This document shows positions 43,440 through 51,693 of a DNA stretch of 64,000 bases, piece after piece. The position numbers were made by a program, and so were the translations under genes. Origin of the DNA: an uncultured Actinomycetes bacterium (GTDB lineage: Bacteria; Actinomycetota; Actinomycetes; Nanopelagicales; Nanopelagicaceae); the NCBI GenBank assembly GCA_937876245.1, contig CALEGP010000034.1, positions 18,495 to 82,494 on the forward strand, given 5' to 3'. The notes beneath the pieces were generated by a model, which ran no database searches, was not told the DNA's origin, and saw only the letters and a list, made by a program, of their open reading frames with translations. How positions within the stretch are numbered: the first letter of the stretch is position 1; every line of letters begins with the position of its first letter.

Positions 43440-44936
43440 ATGGCAAAAACACCCAAAGCCGTTCTCCCGAAACCAGGTGAGAACCCAGGTCGAATAATTG
43501 ATATTGATGTCTCAACAGAGATGTCCGAATCTTTTCTCGAATATGCATATTCAGTAATTTATTCACGTGCGCTACCCGATGCACGGGATGGACTAAAGCC
43601 AGTACAACGGCGCATCCTCCATCAAATGTCTGAGATGGGACTACGTCCAGATAAAGGTCACGTTAAATGCGCCCGCGCAGTTGGTGAAGTAATGGGTAAG
43701 TTGCACCCACATGGCGACAGCGCTATTTATGACGCCATGGTGCGTATGGCACAAAGTTTTTCGATGCGTCTTCCACTAATTGATGGTCATGGAAACTTTG
43801 GTTCGCTAGATTCCGGCCCAGCTGCAATGCGATACACCGAGTCTCGTCTTGCTCCAGCAGCGATGGCCATGGTTAATGAATCCGATGAAGACACTGTTGA
43901 TTTTGGCGCAAACTATGACGGCCAACTATTGGAGCCACAGGTTCTTCCTGCTGCATTTCCAAATCTTCTAGTTAATGGCGCAACTGGGATTGCCGTCGGT
44001 ATGGCCACGAACATGCCGCCCCATAATTTAGGTGAAGTAATTGCCGCAACTAAGCATTTAATAGAAAATCCAAAGGCGACGCTCAAAGCGCTAATGAAAT
44101 TCATACCTGCTCCTGATTTCCCAACGGGCGGCGAGATTGTTGGCAAAGAGGGAATAGTAGAGGCTTACGAATCTGGGCGAGGTTCATTTAAAGTACGTGC
44201 AACTGTTGCGATCGAAAAGGTAACAGCTAGGAAACAAGGACTCGTAATTACTGAGCTCCCTTACAATATTGGCCCTGAAAAAATTGTCGAGAAAATTGCA
44301 GACCTTGTTAAAGCAAAGAAGATTCAAGGGATTTCTGACATCATCGACTTGTCCGACGGACAGCAAGGAACAAAAGTTGTCGTTGAACTCAAAAACGGAT
44401 TTGTTCCCGAGGAAGTACTGGCAAACCTTTTTAAACTGACTCCGATGGAGGATCAATTCTCTGTTAATGCTGTTGCCCTAGTTGGCGGAAAACCGCTAAC
44501 TCTAGGATTAAAGCAATTGCTTCAGGTATTTATTGATCACCGTATCGAAGTGATCAGACGTCGTTCCGAATTCCGCAAAGCAAAAGCTGAGAACCGGCTC
44601 AACTTGGTAGATGGCTTACTGAAAGCCATTATTGATATAGATAAAGTTATTAAACTAATTCGCGCCGCCCAAGATGCGCCGGAGGCCAAGGCGGCACTCA
44701 TCAAGGCCTATAAATTATCTGACGAGCAGGCAACCTACATCCTGGATATGCCACTTCGTCGGCTTACAAAGCTAAGCAAACTTGAGCTTGAAACCGAACA
44801 GAAGGAATTAAGTGTAATCGTAAAAAAACTCAAAGCACTTCTTGCATCTGATGAAGCAATTAAGGCCCAGGTTTCCCTTGAGCTCGATCAGGCAAGTAAG
44901 AATTTTGCAACCCCGCGGCGAACCCGTATTGCTTAA
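43440..44936 (+). CDS. parC: Topoisomerase IV subunit A (ParC) lacking the C-terminal domain
   Basis: 498-residue breakage-reunion subunit. The catalytic tyrosine is Y132 in [10 protein letters not shown], the quinolone-determining segment [17 protein letters not shown] is standard, and the domain continues normally through the coiled-coil gate ([18 protein letters not shown]) to [10 protein letters not shown], where a stop occurs. GyrA and ParC are usually about 800 residues; the missing 300 or so form the beta-pinwheel DNA-wrapping domain. About 70 bases later an unrelated OYE pseudogene begins, so the domain is not encoded downstream. The partner parE is at 48.9-51 kb. ParC is chosen over GyrA by similarity to the ParC branch and by parE being nearby. 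Confidence 0.88.
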   Translation: MAKTPKAVLPKPGENPGRIIDIDVSTEMSESFLEYAYSVIYSRALPDARDGLKPVQRRILHQMSEMGLRPDKGHVKCARAVGEVMGKLHPHGDSAIYDAMVRMAQSFSMRLPLIDGHGNFGSLDSGPAAMRYTESRLAPAAMAMVNESDEDTVDFGANYDGQLLEPQVLPAAFPNLLVNGATGIAVGMATNMPPHNLGEVIAATKHLIENPKATLKALMKFIPAPDFPTGGEIVGKEGIVEAYESGRGSFKVRATVAIEKVTARKQGLVITELPYNIGPEKIVEKIADLVKAKKIQGISDIIDLSDGQQGTKVVVELKNGFVPEEVLANLFKLTPMEDQFSVNAVALVGGKPLTLGLKQLLQVFIDHRIEVIRRRSEFRKAKAENRLNLVDGLLKAIIDIDKVIKLIRAAQDAPEAKAALIKAYKLSDEQATYILDMPLRRLTKLSKLELETEQKELSVIVKKLKALLASDEAIKAQVSLELDQASKNFATPRRTRIA

Positions 44937-45008
44937 TTTTTACTTTTCTACCTAACCCCCACGACTTCTCATATTCCAAAGTTTCACTCCTTGGGCTGGG
45001 CTCAAATA

Positions 45009-45382
45009 ATGGCAAACTTATTTGATCCTCTGACCCCTCGCGGTACCACTTTTCAAAATCGAGTTTGGGTCTCTTCGATGTGTCAGTACTCGGCAGTTGA
45101 TGGGTTAATCGGGAAGTGGCACCTGACTTACTTAACTTCATTTGCAACAGGAGCTCCTGGTTTAATTATGGTTTAAGCTTCGGGAGTTGTTCCTAAGGCA
45201 AGAATTTCGATTGGTTGCCCTTCCCCCGAGATCAAGGCAAAAGTAGATGCCTTCAGAGAAATAATTGACTTTTGTGATGACCAAAATGTAAAAATGGGAA
45301 TTCAGCTTGCTCATGCTGGTCAAAACGAGGAAGAACTCTTTAATTTCCTAAAGTTTTCGTTATTTCCTATTATGAATTATTA
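45009..45382 (+). pseudogene. Truncated OYE-family NADH:flavin oxidoreductase
   Basis: The plus-strand frame from ATG 45009 reads MANLFDPLTPRGTTFQNRVW, then SSMCQYSAVDG, the start of an old-yellow-enzyme (YqjM-type) protein. A TAA stop interrupts at 45174-45176; the same frame then continues with VPKARISIG and MGIQLAHAGQNEEE, still OYE-like, before similarity ends near 45330 and a second stop occurs at 45380-45382. Only about 110 of the usual 350 residues remain. The end overlaps the 3' end of uspA on the other strand. It is a decaying gene fragment. Confidence 0.88.
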
Positions 45383-45827
45383 ATACGGGGCAATACGACT
45401 CGACTGCAATTTTGGAACTTACTGAGCCAAGAACCAGATCGAAAAGGGCGCCATGTCCTCGTGATCCCACGACCAACAACTCTGAACCCTTGCTCGCTTC
45501 AATCAGTACGGATATTGGATCGCCAAACTCGACTTTTCTCGATAAATCGCTAGGCTCACCATCTTTGAAAACAGTTGCAACCGCATGCTCCAAACTAGTT
45601 GCAGCGATAACTTCTGGATCTATGCCAGCCATATATGTTTGCCCGCCTAACCCTCCAGCAAATGTTGACTCAAGGAGATGCTCCTGTTCCCAGGCAATAA
45701 CTACCTCAATGAACATGTTGTACCTCTCGGCATGCTCAGCGGCCCAATTAAGTGCGGCGATTGATCCTGGAGAGTCATCAACAGCAACGACCATACGAGC
45801 TTTATCTAGCTTTGCCTTCGTAACCAT
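45360..45827 (-). CDS. Universal stress protein UspA family
   Basis: 155-residue single-domain Usp. The N-terminal strand RMVVAVDDSPGSIAALNWAAEHAE and the ATP-binding motif VVGSRGHGALFDLVLGSVSSKIAVESYCPVLII match the nucleotide-binding type (G-2x-G-9x-G-S/T). Such proteins respond to starvation or low oxygen in Actinobacteria. A long leader precedes it: a TTGACA-containing promoter lies about 340 bases upstream with a strong hairpin between. The 3' end overlaps the OYE pseudogene. Confidence 0.92.
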   Translation of the reverse strand: MVTKAKLDKARMVVAVDDSPGSIAALNWAAEHAERYNMFIEVVIAWEQEHLLESTFAGGLGGQTYMAGIDPEVIAATSLEHAVATVFKDGEPSDLSRKVEFGDPISVLIEASKGSELLVVGSRGHGALFDLVLGSVSSKIAVESYCPVLIIHNRK

Positions 45828-45887
45828 AGCTTTACCTTTCCTCGGCGACTGGGATCTAACAATAAATCTATGGAACTTTGCTCAGAC

Positions 45888-45924
45888 ACAAAGGCCCTCG
45901 GGCCTATAGCGCGAGAGCCTTTGT
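45888..45924 (-). other. Strong hairpin in the uspA leader
   Basis: On the minus strand, ACAAAGGCTCTCG pairs with CGAGGGCCTTTGT over 13 bp including one U-G pair, closing an 11-base loop. No U run follows, so it is not a typical terminator. It ends 60 bases before the uspA ATG and may affect mRNA stability or translation. Confidence 0.6.
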
Positions 45925-46166
45925 TATGTCGTAACTCCAATAAACAGGGACTAACACCAAGTTCTCTCAAAGTCGACGAAATACTTAGAGACAACCTCTA
46001 ACTTAGTTTCCCAAGTTAAGCCCGTTACGTGTTGCCCGACTCGAATCTCTGTTCCCCAGTTCCCATTTCGTCTCATGTTTGCCAGTTATCGCTAAGTGGC
46101 TGGAACTGTTTACTGGTCCGAATCTCAATTATTTAGATCGATGACCTAGATAATTAAGATAAGTAA

Positions 46167-46196
46167 TTTCTACTCTTCACGCCACTCTCCTGTCAA
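46167..46196 (-). promoter_or_regulatory. Predicted minus-strand promoter, probably for uspA
   Basis: Consensus -35 TTGACA (46196-46191) and TAGAAA (46172-46167) with an 18-bp spacer, reading towards uspA. It would give a leader of about 330 bases. Confidence 0.5.
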
Positions 46197-46254
46197 GGAT
46201 TTAAAGTCGATAGTCAAATTAGTTAGTGCTGGCACTCAAAAATGCACTTAACAG

Positions 46255-46317
46255 GCGCGAGCCGCATCAAGACTCATTGCCGCCTTCGCCTGCTTTGATC
46301 GCCGGTGCGCATTTTTT
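46255..46317 (+). terminator. Terminator-like hairpin without an obvious upstream gene
   Basis: GCGC (46255-46258) with GCGC (46307-46310), CCG with CGG (46262-46264/46303-46305) and ATCAA with TTGAT (46266-46270/46295-46299) form an interrupted stem, followed directly by A and six T (46312-46317). It points along the plus strand, but no plus-strand gene lies before it except the OYE pseudogene, with uspA between them on the other strand. Confidence 0.45.
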
Positions 46318-46395
46318 GATCCTTGATTCTCATGTTTTAACTTGTTTTGCTGAGGAAAAATGGAATGTAACTAGTTATTTTTCCCACCCTAAATA

Positions 46396-46645
46396 GGAAG
46401 AACCCGCCCCTTAGAAAAAGAGCGGGTCCTTCTGTCTCTAGTTGTAGTTAAGCAGCCATGCTCATTTCCTGATCAATTACGAAATTTGAGTGAGCTGTTG
46501 CCAAAATCTGTAGCTGCTTAGAGGGAGAATCCCGATCCGATTTCGACTCGATTTGATTCCTATAACCAAAAAGGCCAAAATATGAGCGCTAGGAAAGCAA
46601 ACTTGGTTGAGGCGCAGGGCTCGATCTATGTCGTAACAGATATGG
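46396..46645 (-). ncRNA. Candidate small transcript (RNA or very short ORF)
   Basis: A predicted minus-strand promoter at 46680-46651 would start a transcript near 46645. A hairpin at 46397-46432 (11 bp with one A-C mismatch), followed on the minus strand by TATTT, could end it after about 250 bases. Inside, one frame ends DQEMSMAA and stop, but no good start codon and ribosome site are found for it. It could be a small RNA, a tiny ORF or a relic. Confidence 0.3.
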
Positions 46646-46650
46646 CTGTG

Positions 46651-46680
46651 ACTATACTTTTTGCTATTCGTACGAATCAA
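46651..46680. promoter_or_regulatory. Back-to-back promoters with a shared -10 and a 12-bp palindrome
   Basis: On the minus strand TTGATT (46680-46675), 18 bp and TATAGT (46656-46651). On the plus strand TATACT (46654-46659) serves gdhA, 40 bases before its ATG, with only a weak -35. The perfect palindrome ATTCGTACGAAT (46666-46677) lies downstream of the plus -10 and overlaps the minus -35, where a bound regulator could affect both. Confidence 0.5.
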
Positions 46681-46699
46681 CTGAGAGTAGATTAGTTTC

Positions 46700-47938
46700 A
46701 TGACAATGGAGTCAACGCTAGTAACCGCTCGAGCCCAATTACGCCGAGCAGTCGAATTACTTGAGCTATCTGAAAATGATTGGCAAACTCTTTCAACCCC
46801 ACGAAGGATTCTTGAAGTAGCCGTACCACTTCGTCGTGATAATGGGAACGTTGAAATGTATAAGGGATTTCGCGTCCAATACTCAACAACTCGTGGCCCA
46901 TCCAAAGGCGGTGTTCGCTTTCACCCGCAAATAGATATGGATGAAACTGTGGCCCTAGCAATGCTCATGACCTGGAAATGTGCCCTAACAAATCTGCCTT
47001 ATGGCGGAGCTAAGGGTGGCATTGCCGTAGATCACCACACACTCTCACTCTCTGAAAATGAGAGACTCACGCGTCGCTACACATCTGAAATTCTTCCAAT
47101 CATTGGACCCGAGCGAGATATCCCGGCCCCTGACGTCGGTACCGATGAGCGGAACATGGCATGGATGATGGATACCTACTCAGTTAATGCGGGATTTTCA
47201 GTCCCTGGAGTTGTCACTGGCAAGCCCATTGTTCTTGGCGGCTCACTCGGCCGTACATCAGCGACTGGGGATGGTGTCGCAATCTCCGCGATTGAAGCGC
47301 TTCGTGTGCGCGCAATCGATCCGAAAGGTGCAACAGTCGCCATTCAAGGATTTGGAAAAGTGGGTTATTGGGCTGCAATGGCCCTTGAGAACTTAGGGCT
47401 CAAGGTTGTGGCAGTCAGTGACGTAAATGGCGGAGTAACTGGATTTAGTTCTGTTGCACAACTTTGGGAGTATTACCAGAGTAATGGGAACATAGGTATG
47501 CCGGGAACGGATAAGTTGACTCAAGACGAGTTGCTTCATTTAGATGTTGACGTGTTGATTCCAGCAGCCCTTGCGGATTCAATTACCGAGAAATCAGCTA
47601 GCGGAATCCAAGCTCGTATCGTTGTGGAAGGTGCAAATGCGCCTACAACTCCTGGCGGCGACAAAATACTTGAAGAGAAAAATATCCTCGTTGTTCCCGA
47701 TATTTTGGCTAACTCGGGTGGTGTAATAGTTTCTTACTTCGAGTGGGTTCAAGATAAGCAGAATTATTTCTGGACCGCTGATGAGGTAAAGCAGAACCTC
47801 AATGACATTATGATGCGCACCTTCAAAGAAGTTGAGCATATGGCAACTGAGAAAAAGGTTACTTGGCGCGAAGCCGCTCACATGATCGGTGTTTCCCGGG
47901 TAGCTGAAGCTCATAAATTGCGCGGTCTCTATCCATAA
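46700..47938 (+). CDS. gdhA: Glutamate dehydrogenase (Glu/Leu/Phe/Val family)
   Basis: 412-residue hexameric-type GDH interconverting glutamate and 2-oxoglutarate. Motifs: the substrate lysine K93 in MTWKCAL, catalytic K105 in PYGGAKGG, RDIPAPDVGT, and the Rossmann segment VAIQGFGKVGYWAAMALE. The length and GPSKGGVRFHP fit the NAD-type GDH shared by Firmicutes, Actinobacteria and archaea. The operator-like palindrome upstream suggests regulation. Confidence 0.95.
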   Translation: MTMESTLVTARAQLRRAVELLELSENDWQTLSTPRRILEVAVPLRRDNGNVEMYKGFRVQYSTTRGPSKGGVRFHPQIDMDETVALAMLMTWKCALTNLPYGGAKGGIAVDHHTLSLSENERLTRRYTSEILPIIGPERDIPAPDVGTDERNMAWMMDTYSVNAGFSVPGVVTGKPIVLGGSLGRTSATGDGVAISAIEALRVRAIDPKGATVAIQGFGKVGYWAAMALENLGLKVVAVSDVNGGVTGFSSVAQLWEYYQSNGNIGMPGTDKLTQDELLHLDVDVLIPAALADSITEKSASGIQARIVVEGANAPTTPGGDKILEEKNILVVPDILANSGGVIVSYFEWVQDKQNYFWTADEVKQNLNDIMMRTFKEVEHMATEKKVTWREAAHMIGVSRVAEAHKLRGLYP

Positions 47939-47995
47939 TAATTCGACTACTTTGGATAATGTGCGAAATTTATCCGCGCTTTGCGCCTAGCTTTA

Positions 47996-48859
47996 TTAAC
48001 GCTTGATTTTATGAATAAAATCAGAAAATAGTTCTAGGACTAAGTTCTTATGCTTGTCAGATTCCTTGCTCACTTTGGAATATTCCAAATTGGCATCAAC
48101 AAAATAAGAACCAATTAACTCTTCCATATTGTAGAAACCAAATTCTCGCTTGACCAGTTCGGTCAATGCGAACTTGGCTCCAGCACCGAATGCCTCTCTT
48201 GAAATTGACTCATGCTTTAAGCGAACAGTCTGGAAGGGAAATCCGAAAAGAACTTCGTGAACCCCAATAATTCCACCAGCCCTAATCATCTTAACCTCGC
48301 TTGGGCTGATATTAAGATTTGTTGCGATGCGTAAAGCAGTACCTGAGATTTCAGGCTTCGCCTTAAAATGCTCTTCAATTATTTCAACATCTGCTTGTGG
48401 GGCAATTTTCTGCAAAGTTTTGGCCGCAATAATCATGAAGTTAATTCCCAATGTAATATTTGGTGACCACAGTACTCGTGTAGTTTCACCATAGCCTTCC
48501 AGCTGCCTAATACGGCTGGGAGGATAGTTGGAAATCGCCGATACGATCGTTATCCCTTTGCTGGCGGCAAAGTCACCGTAATAATCCAAACCGCTCTCGG
48601 AGCTAAAATCCACAATTGCATCAACGGGCTCACTCTCGTATAGCTCCTCGAATGCCACATCGTCAATTGAGTGAATTTCTCCGGCCTCCTCGGATTCAAT
48701 TCCGAGAAATTCCGGCACCGATCTGTGCTCTAGCTTGTGACTCTTGCGGATTACCCAAACCAAGTTTATTGATGGGTCATTCAATAAAACCGTGGCTACC
48801 GCTTTACCTGTTTTGCCAAATCCAATAAGGCCGACTCTCAAGCTATCTTTTTTCTGCAT
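47996..48859 (-). CDS. DapB-like dihydrodipicolinate-reductase-family protein
   Basis: 287-residue NAD(P)-binding protein with the Rossmann motif VGLIGFGKTGKAVA and a C-terminal domain recalling DapB: VEIIEEHFKAKPEISGTALRIA corresponds to the catalytic E-x-HH-xx-K-x-D-x-x-S-G-T-A block. The first His and the Lys are kept, but the second His is Phe and the Asp is Glu. AGGIIGVHEVLFG also matches DapB. It may be a diverged DapB paralogue or related to 2,4-diaminopentanoate dehydrogenase; the substrate is not clear. It follows parE by 79 bases on the same strand. Confidence 0.7.
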   Translation of the reverse strand: MQKKDSLRVGLIGFGKTGKAVATVLLNDPSINLVWVIRKSHKLEHRSVPEFLGIESEEAGEIHSIDDVAFEELYESEPVDAIVDFSSESGLDYYGDFAASKGITIVSAISNYPPSRIRQLEGYGETTRVLWSPNITLGINFMIIAAKTLQKIAPQADVEIIEEHFKAKPEISGTALRIATNLNISPSEVKMIRAGGIIGVHEVLFGFPFQTVRLKHESISREAFGAGAKFALTELVKREFGFYNMEELIGSYFVDANLEYSKVSKESDKHKNLVLELFSDFIHKIKR

Positions 48860-48938
48860 AAAGCTCTCCCATGTTCATGCTCAAATCTTACTAAGCATAT
48901 GCTCCATTAAGTTAAATCAAGCGCAATATCTACTTCTC

Positions 48939-51011
48939 CTAAGCGTCAATTCGATCGCGTGCGATATCTGCAGTCGAGATAAATTCTTTTCGAGGTGCAA
49001 CTTCATTCCCCATGAGCAGTTCAAACATTGCCTCAGCCGCGGCGGTGTCATTCATTGTGACTCTTCGCAAAGTTCTATGTTCTGGATCCATTGTTGTTTC
49101 ACGAAGCTGATCTGCATCCATTTCACCTAAGCCCTTGTAGCGTTGAATTGGTTCTTTCCAACGCTTGCCCGCCTTTGACAGGGCTCCTGTAATTTTTCGC
49201 ATCTCTTCATCTGAGTAGGAATAGTGAACTTCTCCCCGCTTGCCCCCGATTACTTCTAACCGGTGAAGAGGTGGCATTGCGGCATAAACCCGACCGGCCT
49301 CAATCAATGGCCTCATATATCTTGATAATAAAGTAAGCAGCAAGCAACGAATATGAGCACCATCAACGTCAGCATCCGACATCAAAATAATGCGACCATA
49401 CCTAGCGTCATCTAAAGTGAACGAGCGTCCAGAACCAGCGCCAATAACTTGAATAATCGAAGCACATTCGTTGTTTTCAAGCATCTGTGACAGCGAAGCT
49501 TTTTGAACATTCAATATTTTTCCACGAATTGGGAGAATCGCCTGAAATTCAGAGTTTCTGGCGGCTTTGGCTGTACCCAATGCAGAGTCGCCCTCAACTA
49601 TGTAAAGCTCAGTCCGGTCGGTGTCATCGGAACGACAATCAGAAAGTTTTGTTGGAAGCGAAGAACTTTCCAGAGCATTTTTACGCCGCTGAATGTCCTT
49701 ATGCGCTCTTGCCGAAATTCTAGTTCTCGATGCCGCCGCTACTTTTTCGAGGGCAGCCCGTCCAGTAGCCTTATCGATGCGCTTAGTTGTGGCGAAGAAT
49801 TTCTTCATCTCCTCGGTAACTACTGCCGTAACAATCTTTGTGGCGGCCGCTGTTCCAAGAACTTCCTTGGTCTGACCTTCGAACTGTGGTTCAGACATCC
49901 GAACAGTTACGACCGATGTTAACCCTTCTAGGACGTCATCCTTGATCACATCTAATTCATTGTTACGCAAAGTTTTCGTAGCTCGCAGGGCATCATTAAA
50001 CGCCTTGGTGATTGCTCGCTCAAAACCCAGAACGTGAGTACCGCCCTTTGGTGTGGAGATAATATTTACAAAACTAGATAAAGTATTTTCATAACCGTTG
50101 CCCCACTGCAGCGCGATATCAACGCCCATTTCGCGGTTAACTTCGGTCGGCACCATGTGCCCTTTCTCATCTAGCACCGGAACCGTCTCGGTATATTCAC
50201 CCCCACCGGATAGTCGAATTACTTCACCGACAGGATCATCGGGTCGAAGGAAGGAACAAAATTCTGAGATGCCGCCTTTATGAAAGAAAGTCTCTTTGGT
50301 TTTAGTTTTCGTCCGATTGTCATTTACGACGAGACTTAATCCTGGTACTAAGTAGGAAGTTTGGCGGGCACGAGCGTAAATATCCTCGATTGCGAGTTCG
50401 GCCTCTTTTAAGAAAATCTGCCGATCTGACCACCACTTGATCCTAGTTCCAGTTATTTTTGCACTTACTTTTCCTATTACGCGAAGTCCAGAACTTTCAG
50501 TAAACGCGGCCTTAGGGCCATCGCCATCAAAAATGCCGGCATTGCCTCGCTGAAATGACATCCAGTAAATTTTCCCATTTCGATCCACTTCGACATCAAG
50601 TCTGGAAGCCAGAGCATTTACTACTGATGCACCGACGCCGTGTAATCCACCTGATGCTGCATATGATCCACCACCAAATTTTCCACCGGCATGCAACTTC
50701 GTCATAACAACTTCTACGCCAGTAAGTCCAGTTTTTGGTTCTTTATCCACTGGAATTCCACGGCCATCATCGTGGACTTCAACTGAGCCGTCTGATTCCA
50801 AATTAATTTCGATATTTTTACAATGGCCTGCTAGCGCCTCATCTACGGAGTTATCGATGATCTCCCAGAGGCAATGCATGAGTCCGCGCGAATCAGTTGT
50901 ACCGATATACATTCCTGGACGCTTGCGAACCGCATCTAATCCCTCGAGAACTGCAAGGTCTTTGGCGTTGTAACCGTTATTGGTAGTTGAGGTGAGATCG
51001 TCGGTAGCCAC
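48939..51011 (-). CDS. parE: Topoisomerase IV subunit B (ParE)
   Basis: About 690-residue GHKL ATPase subunit. Landmarks: VLEGLDAVRKRPGMYIGTTD, the Mg-binding Asn in IIDNSVDEALAGH, the ATP lid GLHGVGASVVNALA, and the toprim motifs LYIVEGDSALG and LMSDADVDGAHIR, ending with QRYKGLGEMDADQL. Length and sequence fit ParE or GyrB; ParE is chosen because parC is close and gyrAB is expected near dnaA elsewhere. The start is GTG at 51011 or TTG at 51041; neither has a clear ribosome site. Confidence 0.88.
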   Translation of the reverse strand: MATDDLTSTTNNGYNAKDLAVLEGLDAVRKRPGMYIGTTDSRGLMHCLWEIIDNSVDEALAGHCKNIEINLESDGSVEVHDDGRGIPVDKEPKTGLTGVEVVMTKLHAGGKFGGGSYAASGGLHGVGASVVNALASRLDVEVDRNGKIYWMSFQRGNAGIFDGDGPKAAFTESSGLRVIGKVSAKITGTRIKWWSDRQIFLKEAELAIEDIYARARQTSYLVPGLSLVVNDNRTKTKTKETFFHKGGISEFCSFLRPDDPVGEVIRLSGGGEYTETVPVLDEKGHMVPTEVNREMGVDIALQWGNGYENTLSSFVNIISTPKGGTHVLGFERAITKAFNDALRATKTLRNNELDVIKDDVLEGLTSVVTVRMSEPQFEGQTKEVLGTAAATKIVTAVVTEEMKKFFATTKRIDKATGRAALEKVAAASRTRISARAHKDIQRRKNALESSSLPTKLSDCRSDDTDRTELYIVEGDSALGTAKAARNSEFQAILPIRGKILNVQKASLSQMLENNECASIIQVIGAGSGRSFTLDDARYGRIILMSDADVDGAHIRCLLLTLLSRYMRPLIEAGRVYAAMPPLHRLEVIGGKRGEVHYSYSDEEMRKITGALSKAGKRWKEPIQRYKGLGEMDADQLRETTMDPEHRTLRRVTMNDTAAAEAMFELLMGNEVAPRKEFISTADIARDRIDA

Positions 51012-51238
51012 GGAGAGGAAGGCTATCTTGCGATGGCCCAAATATCTGATTCATTCTGCCTTCTTTGCCATAAAATATTTATTTCGGCCATCTCAGCGAA
51101 AATTCATCAAGTTTTATGGGATTTATGACACGCCCGAGCGTAGAAATATAGTTTTTAAGGAGCGGGGAATAAAGGTTTAGTGGTTTGATGTTCCCCTACG
51201 CAGGAACCACAAATACCTAGCAATCAAGAAGGAGCGAG

Positions 51239-51460
51239 ATGACCGAGCAATTGATACTCGAAACAAGACCGCTCAATGCCATCGATCGTTGCGATCGTTG
51301 CGGAGCTCAGGCCTATGTTCGTGCTGTCCTTCTCAATGGTGGTGAACTTCTATTCTGTGGCCATCATGCAAAGGAATATTCTGAAAAATTAAAACCTGTA
51401 GTTAAAGAGATTCATGATGAAACTGCGAAATTAACAGCAGTCTCCTCGAACTCAAACTAA
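51239..51460 (+). CDS. DUF7455-type small zinc-binding protein
   Basis: 73-residue protein common in Actinobacteria next to rpoD and gyrB/parE-type genes. It has C18 and C21 in DRCDRCGAQAYVRAVL and C40 and H43 in GGELLFCGHHAKEY, a probable zinc site, and the conserved tail EIHDETAKL. A good ribosome site (AGGAG) precedes the ATG. Function unknown. Confidence 0.88.
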   Translation: MTEQLILETRPLNAIDRCDRCGAQAYVRAVLLNGGELLFCGHHAKEYSEKLKPVVKEIHDETAKLTAVSSNSN

Positions 51461-51475
51461 TTTCAAACTGACTAG

Positions 51476-51679
51476 TTAATTACCTAAACCTTCGGCAGCT
51501 TCAAAGTTGCCTTTGTGAGATCCATCGCAAAATGGTTTTTCCTTGGAATGGCCACATCTACACAGTGAAAAATCTGATTTGACCTCAATGACATTTCCTG
51601 TTGAATCAACAATATCCACGGTTCCATTTATACGTATGGAACCGTTCTCTTTAATTCGAATCTGAACTTTGTCGCTCAT
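51476..51679 (-). CDS. CDGSH-type iron-sulfur protein
   Basis: 67-residue protein with the complete CDGSH (mitoNEET-like) motif: C40, C42, C51 and H55 in CRCGHSKEKPFCDGSHKGNF, which coordinate a 2Fe-2S cluster through three Cys and one His. These proteins are proposed redox or cluster-transfer factors. It starts 14 bases after rpoD on the same strand, so it is probably cotranscribed with the primary sigma factor gene. Confidence 0.93.
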   Translation of the reverse strand: MSDKVQIRIKENGSIRINGTVDIVDSTGNVIEVKSDFSLCRCGHSKEKPFCDGSHKGNFEAAEGLGN

Positions 51680-51693
51680 TAGCCTTCACGTTC

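Larger units (their letters stand above)
45828..46699. other. 872-base region without a confident protein gene
   Basis: This is the longest non-coding stretch in the window, between uspA and gdhA. It holds the uspA leader hairpin (45888-45924), a nested structure at 46058-46108 (CAGTTCC with GGAACTG, enclosing GCCA with TGGC), a 10-bp hairpin at 46127-46155, a minus-strand promoter at 46167-46196, a terminator-like hairpin with T6 (46255-46317), the palindrome TAACTAGTTA (46368-46377), a hairpin at 46397-46432 and a back-to-back promoter region at 46651-46680. It borders a pseudogene, so part may be decayed sequence. I find no tRNA and no known ncRNA signature. Confidence 0.7.

Noticed and set aside
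46020..46060. CGACTCGAATCTCTG resembles a tRNA T-loop.
   Set aside because: The flanking bases do not pair as a T stem and no anticodon or acceptor stem can be placed.
46161..46180. TAATTTCTACTCTTC resembles the start of the Cas12a repeat core (AATTTCTACT-N-TTGTAGAT).
   Set aside because: The second half (GTAGAT) is missing, there is only one copy, and there is no spacer array or cas gene. The bases are better explained as the -10 region of the uspA promoter on the minus strand.
46221..46250. AGTGCTGGCACTC looked like half of a CIRCE (HrcA) element.
   Set aside because: CIRCE needs a 9-bp inverted repeat with a 9-base spacer (GAGTGCTAA on the other side); only a 5-bp repeat is present and no chaperone gene follows.
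46440..46520. The minus-strand frame ending AHSNFVIDQEMSMAA-stop looks like a tmRNA tag peptide.
   Set aside because: No tRNA-like end with a T-loop (TTCGA-type) or CCA-proximal stem is found around it and the 5' tmRNA signature is absent. It remains only part of the possible small transcript.
45994..46905. Minus-strand frames overlapping the start of gdhA (for example 46477-46905).
   Set aside because: The upstream half is antisense to gdhA and the rest has no family features; gdhA is clearly real.
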